Below are positions 1 to 6,878 of a stretch of DNA of 10,767 nt, one piece after another (the first letter of the stretch is position 1; the number at the start of each line of letters is the position of its first letter). Source of the DNA: Ghiorsea sp. Lineage in GTDB: Bacteria; Pseudomonadota; Zetaproteobacteria; Mariprofundales; Mariprofundaceae. The notes under the pieces were generated by a model that did no database searches, was not told where the DNA came from, and saw only the letters and a list, made by a program, of their open reading frames with translations. The stretch lies in NCBI GenBank assembly GCA_030950765.1, contig JAUZQX010000155.1:1-10767 (forward strand), read 5' to 3'. Made by a program: the position numbers and the translations under genes.

Positions 1-482
1 CCACCGCCGCTTTGTTTGGAGGGGATGGCGATAAGGATATGGCTGGAAAAAGAACCATGTTCTAACCATTGGTAGGTCAAATCTTTGAGCACGGACTTGC
101 CGTCTTTGGAATGTCTTCCTTGTCCATGAATGATGCATAAATAGCGTTCGCTATGATGGATGGCTTGGTTGAAAAAGTGTTGCATGGTTTGCTCTGCTTG
201 GGCTTGGGTAAGACCATGTAAATCCAGTTCAAGGCTGATATTCATTTGCGCTAGTTTTTTGACATCTTTGGTTGATACACTATCGGCTTTTAGCTCGTAG
301 GTGCTGAAGCGTTGTACGCTTAATCTTGCATGGTGTTGGCTGTGGGTGGTCTGCAGTTCTTTTGCTTCGATGCTGCGTAAAATATCATGTTTGTTTTTTG
401 TTGTCTTTGCTTGCACTTTCCCTTCTTTAGCTAAGGGCGTGACTATGCCCATAGCTTGGGCAAACAAATCATCTTCACTCAT
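1..482 (-). CDS. Smr-domain protein, C-terminus cut by window edge
   Basis: The first 160 residues are visible; the stop lies beyond base 1. Residues 1-80 are charged and look poorly ordered. From about residue 84 a Smr (small MutS-related) domain begins, with the family motif DLHG at 87-90 and IIHGQGRHSKDG at 117-128, which corresponds to the conserved HGxGxxS/G block, followed by VLKDLTYQWL. The visible part ends in KQSGG, where the typical C-terminal strand of the domain would follow. Smr domains bind or nick nucleic acid (MutS2 C-terminus, E. coli SmrA/SmrB); SmrB cleaves mRNA at collided ribosomes. Whether this protein has that role is inference, since the N-terminal region does not identify it. 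The ATG at 480-482 lies inside the end of gpsA (8-base overlap, ATGAGTGA), so the two are probably translationally coupled. The family call is secure; the exact function is not. Confidence 0.88.
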   Translation of the reverse strand, partial: MSEDDLFAQAMGIVTPLAKEGKVQAKTTKNKHDILRSIEAKELQTTHSQHHARLSVQRFSTYELKADSVSTKDVKKLAQMNISLELDLHGLTQAQAEQTMQHFFNQAIHHSERYLCIIHGQGRHSKDGKSVLKDLTYQWLEHGSFSSHILIAIPSKQSGG

Positions 483-1476
483 CTTTTTCAGGGCGCTCAA
501 GCAGTGTTTGCAGTGCTTTTTTGGGTGAGGCATTGCCTTGTAATACATCGTACACACTTTGGGTGATGGGCATGTCGATTTGATGCTTTTTAGCGAGTTT
601 GACGGCAGCCGTTGCGGTCTTTTCACCTTCTACCACTTGCCCTACATATTCGCGGGCTTTTTCAACGCTTAAACCTGATGCCAATGCCATGCCCATTTTT
701 CGATTGCGCGATAAACTGCCTGTACAAGTTAAAAGTAAATCGCCTAAACCTGATAAGCCTGACATGGTCTCTGCTTTGCCCCCACATGCTTCGGTGACTC
801 TGGATATTTCGGCAATACCACGGGTGACCAAAGCAGCCATGGCGTTGTGCCCCAAATGCATGCCTTCAGCAATGCCTGCGGCAATGGCAATCACGTTTTT
901 CAGCGCGCCACCCAAAGCCACACCCACCAAATCATTGCTGGTGTAAACCCTGAAATTACTATCTTCAAAAAGTGCGGCAACTTGTTTGGCGCTCTCCACA
1001 TGGATGGCAGCTAAAGTAATGGCTGTGGGTTTGCCAACGGCAACTTCTGCAGCAAAGGATGGCCCTGAAAGCAGCAAGGTTCGCTCTTTACCCACAAAAC
1101 GAATCAATAACTCATCCACACGCTCTAACGTGTCTGGGTTAATACCTTTGTTGGCAGCAATCACAGGGTGTGAATATTCACGCAAGCGAATCAGTGCGGT
1201 CTCTGCGACAGCACAAGGTAAGGCAAGCACAGTGGCGAAAGATTGTTGTAATAATACAGGTAAATCAGGGTGTTCTTGCCCTATGGCTTGTAGGGAGTCG
1301 GGGAAGGGTAAACCATTGAGGTAACGTTTGTTTTCACCATCTTGGTTTAAGGTGTCAGCCGTATCTTGATTGCGTGTAATCAGGTGAACTTTACGCCCGT
1401 GTTTGGCAAGCACCATAGCTAGTGCTGTGCCCCATGAGCCTGCGCCCCAAACGGTGACTATATCCTGCTGACTCAT
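475..1476 (-). CDS. gpsA: Glycerol-3-phosphate dehydrogenase [NAD(P)+]
   Basis: Cytoplasmic enzyme that reduces dihydroxyacetone phosphate to sn-glycerol-3-phosphate with NAD(P)H, supplying the backbone for phospholipids. At 333 residues it has the usual family length. The N-terminal Rossmann dinucleotide motif is GAGSWGTALA at 11-20; NKG at 109-111 and SGPSFAAE at 137-144 are family signatures. The expected catalytic lysine is K193 in ALKNVIAIAAG, and the C-terminal helical domain carries GLGDLLLTC (243-251) followed by SRNRKMG. The start ATG at 1474-1476 overlaps the lnt stop by 4 bases (ATGA), and the end overlaps the downstream Smr-domain gene by 8 bases. The three genes are therefore almost certainly one transcript. 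No promoter of its own is apparent. Confidence 0.98.
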   Translation of the reverse strand: MSQQDIVTVWGAGSWGTALAMVLAKHGRKVHLITRNQDTADTLNQDGENKRYLNGLPFPDSLQAIGQEHPDLPVLLQQSFATVLALPCAVAETALIRLREYSHPVIAANKGINPDTLERVDELLIRFVGKERTLLLSGPSFAAEVAVGKPTAITLAAIHVESAKQVAALFEDSNFRVYTSNDLVGVALGGALKNVIAIAAGIAEGMHLGHNAMAALVTRGIAEISRVTEACGGKAETMSGLSGLGDLLLTCTGSLSRNRKMGMALASGLSVEKAREYVGQVVEGEKTATAAVKLAKKHQIDMPITQSVYDVLQGNASPKKALQTLLERPEKDE

Positions 1477-2954
1477 ATAAAACTCCTCTTACGCTGATGT
1501 TGCCAGCGTTGATAGCCGCCTAGTATTAACAGGAAAAAGACCAAGGTCAAAATTGGTGTGTCTCCCCACTGTTGGTATAGGGTGATGTGGGAAAGCGGTT
1601 GATAATGCCCAATCACTATGCCTTTTTCCCACCATGGCATGGTATTTTGTATGCTGCCATCGGGGGCGATGATGGCAGATATGCCTGTATTGGTGGCACG
1701 GAGGATATAGCGACCCGATTCAATGGCACGAATTTGTGAAGCTTGCAAATGTTGCCATGCCGCGGGGCTTTGGTCATACCAAGCATCGTTGGTGACTACG
1801 ACCAATACATTGGCACCTTGCTGTATGCGTTGACGCACTTCATCAGGGAAGATGGATTCGTAACATATTATGGAGCCTACGCGTTGTGTGCCTAGGGTGA
1901 GAATGCCTTGATCTGTGGCGGGTTCAAAGTCGCCAATGTCGGGTACAAGTTTACCCAACCATGGCAACCAAGAAGGCACATATTCACCAAAAGGAACAAG
2001 GTGATGTTTGCCGACAAACTGGCGTGTTGCGTCACCATTTTCTAAGAATAAACCATTCTGCGATTTGCCTGAATCCAACAGGTTGATGCCGCCAAAAATA
2101 ACAGGTGTTTGCCAACTTTGCATGTGTGTCGTTAGCCAATTGTTCCATGATGGTGAGCGCGATAAATAAAACGGTACGGCGGCTTCGGGCCAAATGATGA
2201 GGTCGAGTTGCTCAGTGTTTGCGGCTTGGGCAGAGAGCGTGGTTAAGCTTTGCATGGTGTGGTTGAGAAAATTGGCATCCCACTTTTGATCTTGGGGGAT
2301 ATTGGGTTGAATCAAGGCAGCAGTATGGGTGGGGTGTTCGGGTAGTGGAATGGCTGGGCTGAAAATCCAAAATAAGGCACTGGTGCTGGCTGAGATCAGT
2401 GCATATTTCCGTGTGTTGGCATAAAAAAGTAGCGTCAGGGCGGCAGAGGCGAATAAGATGATAAAGGTTGCAGCATAACTACCGAGTATGCTTACCCATG
2501 ATGCGAGAGGGGTGTTGATGGATAGATTAGCCAGTGCAGTCCAAGGTAGCCCTGTGAACAAGAAACTGCGTATCCATTCTTCGAGAACGCCAAGGGCAGG
2601 AAATAGCCAAAGTGCTTGATATTTATGGTGTAACAACTTCTGCATGAACCAAGCCCAAGCAACAAAAAACAAGCTCATGATGAGGCCTAAGATAGTGATG
2701 GAAAGAAGACCAAGGGCATAGGGAAGATGTCCATAAACTTGCAGGGTGTTCGCCAGCCACCAAGCGCCCAAACCAAACCAGCCGAAGCCAAATGCTAAAC
2801 CCAGCTTGAGCCACTGTTTAGGGTGCTCTATAAGTAAATAAAGCCAACCAGATAAAGCGAAAAAAGCTAACCACCACAAGTTATATGGTGCAAAAGCATA
2901 AGGCATGGCTGCGCCAAAAATCAGTGCCAGTACAATGGTTATCTTCGCGTTCAT
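1473..2954 (-). CDS. lnt: Apolipoprotein N-acyltransferase
   Basis: Inner-membrane enzyme that transfers an acyl chain from phospholipid to the N-terminal cysteine of apolipoproteins, the last step of lipoprotein maturation in Gram-negative bacteria. The protein is 493 residues, close to the E. coli length. Residues 1-200 contain about six hydrophobic membrane segments; about 210-455 form the periplasmic nitrilase-like domain; a final membrane helix lies at about 467-480. The Glu-Lys-Cys catalytic triad is recognisable as E257 (WPEAAVPF), K316 (GKHHLVPFGEY) and C364 (GSIICYES), matching E. coli E267/K335/C387. The ATG at 2952-2954 has no strong Shine-Dalgarno sequence upstream. It heads the lnt-gpsA-Smr cluster and is divergent from the TauE/SafE gene, so a promoter should lie in 2955-3033, but I cannot identify one with confidence. 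In many proteobacteria lnt follows a CorC/YbeX-type gene; here it does not. Confidence 0.97.
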   Translation of the reverse strand: MNAKITIVLALIFGAAMPYAFAPYNLWWLAFFALSGWLYLLIEHPKQWLKLGLAFGFGWFGLGAWWLANTLQVYGHLPYALGLLSITILGLIMSLFFVAWAWFMQKLLHHKYQALWLFPALGVLEEWIRSFLFTGLPWTALANLSINTPLASWVSILGSYAATFIILFASAALTLLFYANTRKYALISASTSALFWIFSPAIPLPEHPTHTAALIQPNIPQDQKWDANFLNHTMQSLTTLSAQAANTEQLDLIIWPEAAVPFYLSRSPSWNNWLTTHMQSWQTPVIFGGINLLDSGKSQNGLFLENGDATRQFVGKHHLVPFGEYVPSWLPWLGKLVPDIGDFEPATDQGILTLGTQRVGSIICYESIFPDEVRQRIQQGANVLVVVTNDAWYDQSPAAWQHLQASQIRAIESGRYILRATNTGISAIIAPDGSIQNTMPWWEKGIVIGHYQPLSHITLYQQWGDTPILTLVFFLLILGGYQRWQHQRKRSFI

Positions 2955-3033
2955 AGGCGTAAGGTAGCATTAAACAAGTCATGTTTCATGGCTTGAGGTG
3001 CAGATGTCTTATAAGTGCAGTAGGTTACGCTTT

Positions 3034-3843
3034 ATGGATATGTTGTATTGGGCGCTGCCTTACCTTGGTTTAGGCTTAATTGTCGGCTTTTTTGCTGGGC
3101 TTTTGGGTATTGGCGGGGGTGGTATTATGGTGCCACTGTTGGTGATGATATTTACGTTTCAAAATTTTGAACAAAATCAGCTCATGCATATGGCATTGGG
3201 CACTTCTATGGCATCGATTGTACTAACCTCAATGTCTAGCGCGTATCACCATCATCAGCGAGGAGCAGTGCGATGGGACGTGTGGAAAAGAATGGCTTTG
3301 GGATTACTTTTAGGCACGTTTGCCTTATCATTTTTCATTAATTATTTACCACGAACTTTTTTAGCGATTTTCTTTAGTGTGTTTATGACATATGTGGCAG
3401 TACAAATGTTTCTCAATATAAAACCTAAGCCTCATCGAACACTTCCCAATACTTGGGGGCTGGGAGTTGTGGGTTTTGGCATTGGTGGTATATCAGCATT
3501 GGTCGCGATTGGTGGGGGCACGATGAGTGTGCCATTTTTGACATGGTGTAATGTCAAAGTTCAACATGCGATTGCAACCTCTGCAGCCCTTGGTGTGCCC
3601 ATTGCTTTGGCAGGTGCTGTGGGTTACATGTTGAGCGGCTGGCATGAGGCTGAATTACCATTGTATAGCGTGGGTTATGTGTATTTGCCTGCGGTGCTTT
3701 TGATTTCTTTGGTGAGCGTATTTACCGTCCCTTTGGGAGTAAAACTATCGCATTGTTTGCCTGTGGGCGTGCTCAAGAAGGTGTTTGCGTTGATGATGTT
3801 ATTGCTTGCGCTTAAAATGTTACAAATTGTCTTTCTTCCTTAA
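3034..3843 (+). CDS. TauE/SafE family membrane permease (sulfite/anion exporter type)
   Basis: Polytopic inner-membrane protein of the TauE/SafE (old DUF81) family, whose characterised members export sulfite, sulfoacetate or related organic anions. From the ATG at 3034 it is 269 residues with about eight hydrophobic segments. It shows the duplicated family signature: AGLLGIGGGGIMVP in the first half (21-34) and VAIGGGTMSVPF in the second (157-168). ATG 3034 is chosen because the membrane segment begins at once, as is normal in the family, and a weak AGG at 3022-3024 is suitably spaced. In-frame alternatives are GTG 2998, ATG 3004 and ATG 3040; a start at 2998 would add 12 residues. It stands alone, divergent from lnt and convergent with ampD. 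The substrate cannot be deduced: no sulfur-metabolism gene is next to it. Confidence 0.9.
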   Translation: MDMLYWALPYLGLGLIVGFFAGLLGIGGGGIMVPLLVMIFTFQNFEQNQLMHMALGTSMASIVLTSMSSAYHHHQRGAVRWDVWKRMALGLLLGTFALSFFINYLPRTFLAIFFSVFMTYVAVQMFLNIKPKPHRTLPNTWGLGVVGFGIGGISALVAIGGGTMSVPFLTWCNVKVQHAIATSAALGVPIALAGAVGYMLSGWHEAELPLYSVGYVYLPAVLLISLVSVFTVPLGVKLSHCLPVGVLKKVFALMMLLLALKMLQIVFLP

Positions 3844-3873
3844 ATGATAAGGCAGTTTTTGTGTGTCCCAGCG

Positions 3874-4425
3874 TTATGATACTATATTTGTATGCATGTG
3901 TTTGATGTGGGCTAAAGAGCGATGGAAATGTGACCAATCCCATTGTTTGCCAGGATCCCATTTTCTGGTAGGGGCGATGTCTTGATGACCGACAATACGC
4001 TGTTTATCTATGCCTGAGTATTGTGCGATTAAGGAGCGACAAAGCCTTGCCGTTTCTGTGTATTGTTTGCGGGTGAAAGGTTGGCGTTCATCACCAATAA
4101 TCTCAATACCTATACTATAATTATTGCAGTCACCTTTGCCTTGCCAAGTTGATTTTCCAGCGTGCCAAGCGCGTTGGTTTGTGGGCACAAATTGAGTGAT
4201 GCTGCCATCTCGCGCAACGACAAAGTGTGCAGATACACGCACCTTGCTTAAACCTTTAAAGCTGGGGTGCGCTGCTTCATCGATGTTGCCTAAAAAAAAG
4301 TTGGTGATGTGCTCAGTTGTAAACTCACCATCAGGTAATGAAATAGCGTGCAATACAATCAAATCAATAGGGGTGTGAGGTCGGGCATTGAAGTGTGGTG
4401 AGGCTAAAAATCTGACAGCTTGCAT
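3874..4425 (-). CDS. ampD: 1,6-anhydro-N-acetylmuramyl-L-alanine amidase
   Basis: Cytoplasmic zinc amidase that cleaves the stem peptide from 1,6-anhydroMurNAc muropeptides during peptidoglycan recycling. In enterobacteria and pseudomonads its loss derepresses AmpC beta-lactamase through AmpR, but no ampR or ampC is visible here. The protein is 183 residues, the usual AmpD length, with no signal peptide, which favours AmpD over periplasmic amidases such as AmiD. It is a single amidase_2 domain. The zinc ligands fit H26 (IVLHAIS), H147 (VGHQDIAP) and D157 (KWDPG). E108 (SIGIEIIG) and K155 match the other catalytic positions of Citrobacter AmpD. The start lies 5 bases after the stop of the upstream uncharacterised gene, so it is the last gene of the birA-coaX-unknown-ampD cluster. 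The Shine-Dalgarno sequence is poor, which suggests translation coupled to the gene before it. Confidence 0.95.
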   Translation of the reverse strand: MQAVRFLASPHFNARPHTPIDLIVLHAISLPDGEFTTEHITNFFLGNIDEAAHPSFKGLSKVRVSAHFVVARDGSITQFVPTNQRAWHAGKSTWQGKGDCNNYSIGIEIIGDERQPFTRKQYTETARLCRSLIAQYSGIDKQRIVGHQDIAPTRKWDPGKQWDWSHFHRSLAHIKHMHTNIVS

Positions 4426-4430
4426 AAGTT

Positions 4431-5057
4431 TTATAAGTTGCCAATAAACATGGCATTAAACTCATTTTCAGTCATCATTACAGGGTCAACAGCCCCCATG
4501 TCTTGTATGCTTTTCCATAAAATCTCAGCTTCTTGTTCAGGTAAGGGTGAAAAAATGAAGCGGTAGGTTGGAATCACTTTACGATGTTGTGCATAGTTGT
4601 ATGCTTTTTTTGTCTTATTCAGTGCTTTTTCGCGTTTTTCAGCATAAGCCGTGAGGTAAAAACGCCCTAAACCAAGGAAGAACTTACCACTATCATTCTT
4701 GAGAATATCAACAGAGCCAATCGTCCATTCTTTTTTGGCTTTAGCAGCTTCGGCAAACGTATTAAAAATGCGCGGGTCATCAAACACATGCAACATCACT
4801 TCTTCTTTGCGCTCCAAGACCAAGGCTTGCATATCCTTTTCTTTCAAACGTTTTTCAAAATCATCCACACCTTGTTTCCACACCATTCTGCGGGTAAAAA
4901 CACGCCATTTCTCTGCTTCTTTTACCCCTAAATCTGGGCGTTCAGGAAGCCAAGCTTTAACATCGGCTTGTTGGCTAATGGTTGCAGGCGGAAACCAAGC
5001 ATTCCAAGCCAACCAAGCTAGACCGACAACGAGAGTGAAACCAATGATGTTTTTCAT
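4431..5057 (-). CDS. Uncharacterised single-pass membrane protein with a SPOR-like C-terminal pattern
   Basis: I do not recognise this 208-residue protein as a named family. It begins MKN and has a hydrophobic stretch at about 4-22 (IIGFTLVVGLAWLAWNAW) that could be a membrane anchor or uncleaved signal; no lipobox cysteine is present. The rest is soluble and highly charged, with a Lys/Glu-rich helical region at about 45-110. Residues 125-205 have the spacing of a SPOR fold: a strand ending in LGLGRF, a helix with AYAEKREKAL, a strand with PTYRFIFSPLP, a second helix EQEAEILWKSIQDMG, then a final strand. SPOR domains bind denuded septal peptidoglycan. This resemblance is my own pattern reading and is unproven. 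The ATG overlaps the coaX stop (ATGA, 5054-5057) and ampD follows 5 bases later. Co-transcription with ampD would fit a cell-wall role, but this is inference. Confidence 0.72.
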   Translation of the reverse strand: MKNIIGFTLVVGLAWLAWNAWFPPATISQQADVKAWLPERPDLGVKEAEKWRVFTRRMVWKQGVDDFEKRLKEKDMQALVLERKEEVMLHVFDDPRIFNTFAEAAKAKKEWTIGSVDILKNDSGKFFLGLGRFYLTAYAEKREKALNKTKKAYNYAQHRKVIPTYRFIFSPLPEQEAEILWKSIQDMGAVDPVMMTENEFNAMFIGNL

Positions 5058-5854
5058 GTGAAATATTTCTTTGCCAGCATAAGAATACCTTTGAGCGTAA
5101 GATGAGGCTCCAATGCTTTGACTTTGGGCATGTCATGTTGCAAACGTGCCGCCAAACCGCCCGTGGCAATGATTGTTGCATGTTCATAGCCTTTTTCAGC
5201 AAGTAAACGGTTGATAATACCATTTAAACCATCCACGGCTGACCAATATACACCTGATTGCATACTGCTGATGGTATCACGCCCGATAAGCGTATCAACA
5301 GGCATGATGGCAACTTCAGGCAATTTGGCAGCGCGTTGCGATAAGGCTTCGAGGGAGACTTCAATGCCGGGGATAATCAAGCCGCCCACATAATGCCCAG
5401 CGCCTGAAATCACATCGAATGTGGTGGCTGTACCACAGTCTAAAACGATAGCAGGCGAGCCGTAAATCTCGCGTGCAGCCAATGCATTGACGATGCGGTC
5501 TGCCCCCACTTCTTTGGGGTTTTTGTAATCAATCGCCATGCCCGTTTTGACATCAGGCTCACCGACAAATACCGCTTTTTGCGCGCAAGTTTGTAAACAT
5601 GCTTCACGCAATACTTCATCCAAATGAGGCACAACTGATGCTACCATAATACCATTTAAGGCTTTGGGGTCGTGGTCAAATTGGGAAAACATACCAAACA
5701 ACTGCCAGCTTAACTCATCAGATGTGAGCTGTTGATTGCTGGATAAACGCCAGTGTGCTTTTAAATCTTCACCATCATATAAGCCGAATACCATTTGCGT
5801 ATTGCCGACATCAATGCAGAGAAAACGTTGTTGTTTAACGTTGTTTGGGTTCAT
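5054..5854 (-). CDS. coaX: Type III pantothenate kinase
   Basis: Phosphorylates pantothenate with ATP, the first step of coenzyme A synthesis. CoaX enzymes belong to the ASKHA fold and, unlike CoaA, are not feedback-inhibited by CoA. At 266 residues it has a normal family length. Visible signatures are IDVGNT at 14-19 (phosphate loop), GADR at 117-120, LDCGTATTFDVI at 138-149, GGLIIPG at 157-163 and the C-terminal IATGG at 229-233. The start is the ATG at 5852-5854: homology begins directly after it (FLCIDVGNT), and it overlaps the birA stop by 4 bases. The open frame runs up to 6073, but that extension is only an antisense-free shadow of birA codons and should not be used. The coaX-birA pairing recurs in many bacteria and joins two cofactor functions. 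Confidence 0.97.
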   Translation of the reverse strand: MNPNNVKQQRFLCIDVGNTQMVFGLYDGEDLKAHWRLSSNQQLTSDELSWQLFGMFSQFDHDPKALNGIMVASVVPHLDEVLREACLQTCAQKAVFVGEPDVKTGMAIDYKNPKEVGADRIVNALAAREIYGSPAIVLDCGTATTFDVISGAGHYVGGLIIPGIEVSLEALSQRAAKLPEVAIMPVDTLIGRDTISSMQSGVYWSAVDGLNGIINRLLAEKGYEHATIIATGGLAARLQHDMPKVKALEPHLTLKGILMLAKKYFT

Positions 5855-6588
5855 GTTTTTGATTCCATAAGTGAGACATCGCCAGCAATGATACGTTGTT
5901 CTTCGCCGTTGACCAACAATCGAAGTGCGCCATCGTCTGCCAGACCCAGCGCAATGCCTTGGATATAAGTATTGCCATCGTGTACAGATACGGTTTGACC
6001 ATTGGCGATATGTGCTTTTTCCCAAGCATGGCGAATAGGAAAAAATCCATCTTGGATAAAGCGGCTGTACCATGTGTTCAATGATTCGAGTATGGCTTGT
6101 AATACATCGTCTTTGCTGATGTGGTGTTGACTGTATGCATGGAGATGGGTGGGCGGGGTGCGCATATCTTTTGCCCAGCCAGAGGCAGGTTCAGATACGT
6201 TGATACCCAAGCCCACGACGACAGCCAATCCATGTTTGCCTTGCTGCATTTCAGTTAAAATACCACACACCTTTTTACCATCAATCAGCAAATCATTGGG
6301 CCACTTGATACGTGTTTGGGGTGCAAAGAGTGATAAAGCTTCATGTGCTGCCACAGCCGATACCAAAGATAGCTGCGATACCTTTGCGGTATCAATGGAA
6401 GGGCGCAATAACACGCTCATGGCTAAAGCATGGTCAACCGTTTCCCACTTCCTGCCCAGCCGACCTTTGCCATGGGTTTGTTGTTCGGCAACAATGGTTA
6501 ACCCTTGTTGCGCACCATCTTTGGCTTGGCGCAACACTTCTTTGTTGGTGGAATCCAAAGATTCGAAATGTTGAATGCTAAAATTCAT
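5851..6588 (-). CDS. birA: Biotin--[acetyl-CoA-carboxylase] ligase, without DNA-binding domain
   Basis: Activates biotin with ATP to biotinyl-5'-AMP and attaches it to the lysine of biotin carboxyl carrier protein, needed for fatty-acid synthesis. The protein is 245 residues and starts directly in the catalytic domain (FESLDSTNKE, 8-17); the N-terminal winged-helix repressor domain of E. coli BirA (about 320 residues) is absent, so it is a monofunctional (group I) ligase. The adenylate-binding loop is GKGRLGRKW at 40-48, followed by KWPNDLL at 95-101 and GKKVCGILTE at 104-113, where K106 corresponds to E. coli K183. The small SH3-like C-terminal domain ends at about 240. It is the first gene of the coaX-unknown-ampD cluster. 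Its ATG has only a weak AGAG upstream, and a palindromic repeat begins 23 bases upstream, so any promoter would lie within or beyond that repeat. Confidence 0.96.
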   Translation of the reverse strand: MNFSIQHFESLDSTNKEVLRQAKDGAQQGLTIVAEQQTHGKGRLGRKWETVDHALAMSVLLRPSIDTAKVSQLSLVSAVAAHEALSLFAPQTRIKWPNDLLIDGKKVCGILTEMQQGKHGLAVVVGLGINVSEPASGWAKDMRTPPTHLHAYSQHHISKDDVLQAILESLNTWYSRFIQDGFFPIRHAWEKAHIANGQTVSVHDGNTYIQGIALGLADDGALRLLVNGEEQRIIAGDVSLMESKT

Positions 6589-6610
6589 GGTGTTGGCTCT
6601 TTTTGGGGCT

Positions 6611-6717
6611 ACCCCGTCCGCTTCGCGTCCACCCCTTCACAGGTGAAGGGGAATGTTGTGTTGCAGGAGCTTTTAATTCCCCTCTGGCTAGAGGGGTGAG
6701 CGCGAAGCGGTCGGGGT
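6611..6717. repeat. 107-bp palindromic element with inverted ends and two internal hairpins
   Basis: The ends 6611-6636 and 6692-6717 are inverted repeats that match at 23 of 26 positions; the outer 17 bases are ACCCCGTCCGCTTCGCG against ACCCCGACCGCTTCGCG when the right arm is reverse-complemented. Inside are two separate hairpins. One is CCCCTTCAC-AG-GTGAAGGGG at 6632-6651 (9-bp stem). The other is CCCCTCT-GGCT-AGAGGGG at 6679-6696 (7-bp stem). An alternative pairing joins AGGGGAAT (6647-6654) with ATTCCCCT (6676-6683). There is no protein-coding content and I see no clear target-site duplication. The structure suggests a dispersed REP/BIME-like or MITE-like element. It sits between birA and a truncated gene. 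The structure is certain; the class and copy number are not. Confidence 0.85.
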
Positions 6718-6732
6718 GTTGTTTTTCATCAT

Positions 6733-6876
6733 TCATTTTTGAACACGCGAAATGCCAAAAATATCAAAGAAATCATTCCAAAAAGAGTCTTTTTCGGCGC
6801 GTTCGCGGCTTTCACCTTCCCATTCTTTGGAAAACTTTAAGGCGCGGTCTTTAATTTCATTCCAACTCAATGCCAT
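6733..6876 (-). pseudogene. N-terminal remnant of an MmeI-like DNA methyltransferase/restriction enzyme
   Basis: This is a 47-codon open frame starting at the ATG at 6874-6876 with a good Shine-Dalgarno sequence (AGAGGA) about 10 bases upstream, and ending in TGA at 6733-6735. It reads MALSWNEIKDRALKFSKEW, then acidic residues, then SFWNDFFDIFGISR at 31-44. From memory of the family, this is the conserved opening of large class I SAM-dependent methyltransferases of the MmeI/YeeA type (type IIG restriction-modification), which run to roughly 900 residues or more. After FGISR the family usually continues with further Arg/Val residues and an acidic block; here only VQK and a stop follow, and the palindromic repeat begins about 16 bases later. 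No methylase or nuclease motif remains, so it cannot be enzymatically active. It starts two bases after the parE stop and may still be translated as a short peptide. Confidence 0.72.
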
Positions 6877-6878
6877 GG

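Noticed and set aside
301..528. Plus-strand open frame with hydrophobic start opposite the Smr gene and gpsA end
   Set aside because: It lies fully antisense to two well-supported genes and has no family match; the hydrophobic look comes from antisense codons.
3844..3873. Bidirectional terminator between the convergent TauE/SafE gene and ampD
   Set aside because: I could not find a convincing stem-loop with a T-run in the 30-base gap.
5855..6073. N-terminal extension of coaX to an ATG at 6073
   Set aside because: These codons are birA read in another frame; CoaX homology begins right after the ATG at 5854, which overlaps the birA stop in the usual ATGA manner.
3874..6588. The birA-coaX-unknown-ampD cluster as a novel system
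   Set aside because: Three members are ordinary housekeeping enzymes with intact active sites; only the unnamed protein is worth attention.
6611..6717. Palindromic element as a simple intrinsic terminator for the parDE transcript
   Set aside because: On the minus strand no T-run follows the outer stem; a T-rich stretch follows only on the plus strand, where there is no gene to terminate.
6603..6854. Plus-strand open frame through the palindromic element
   Set aside because: It is made of the inverted repeat and the antisense of the methylase remnant, with no recognisable domain and no suitable ribosome-binding site.
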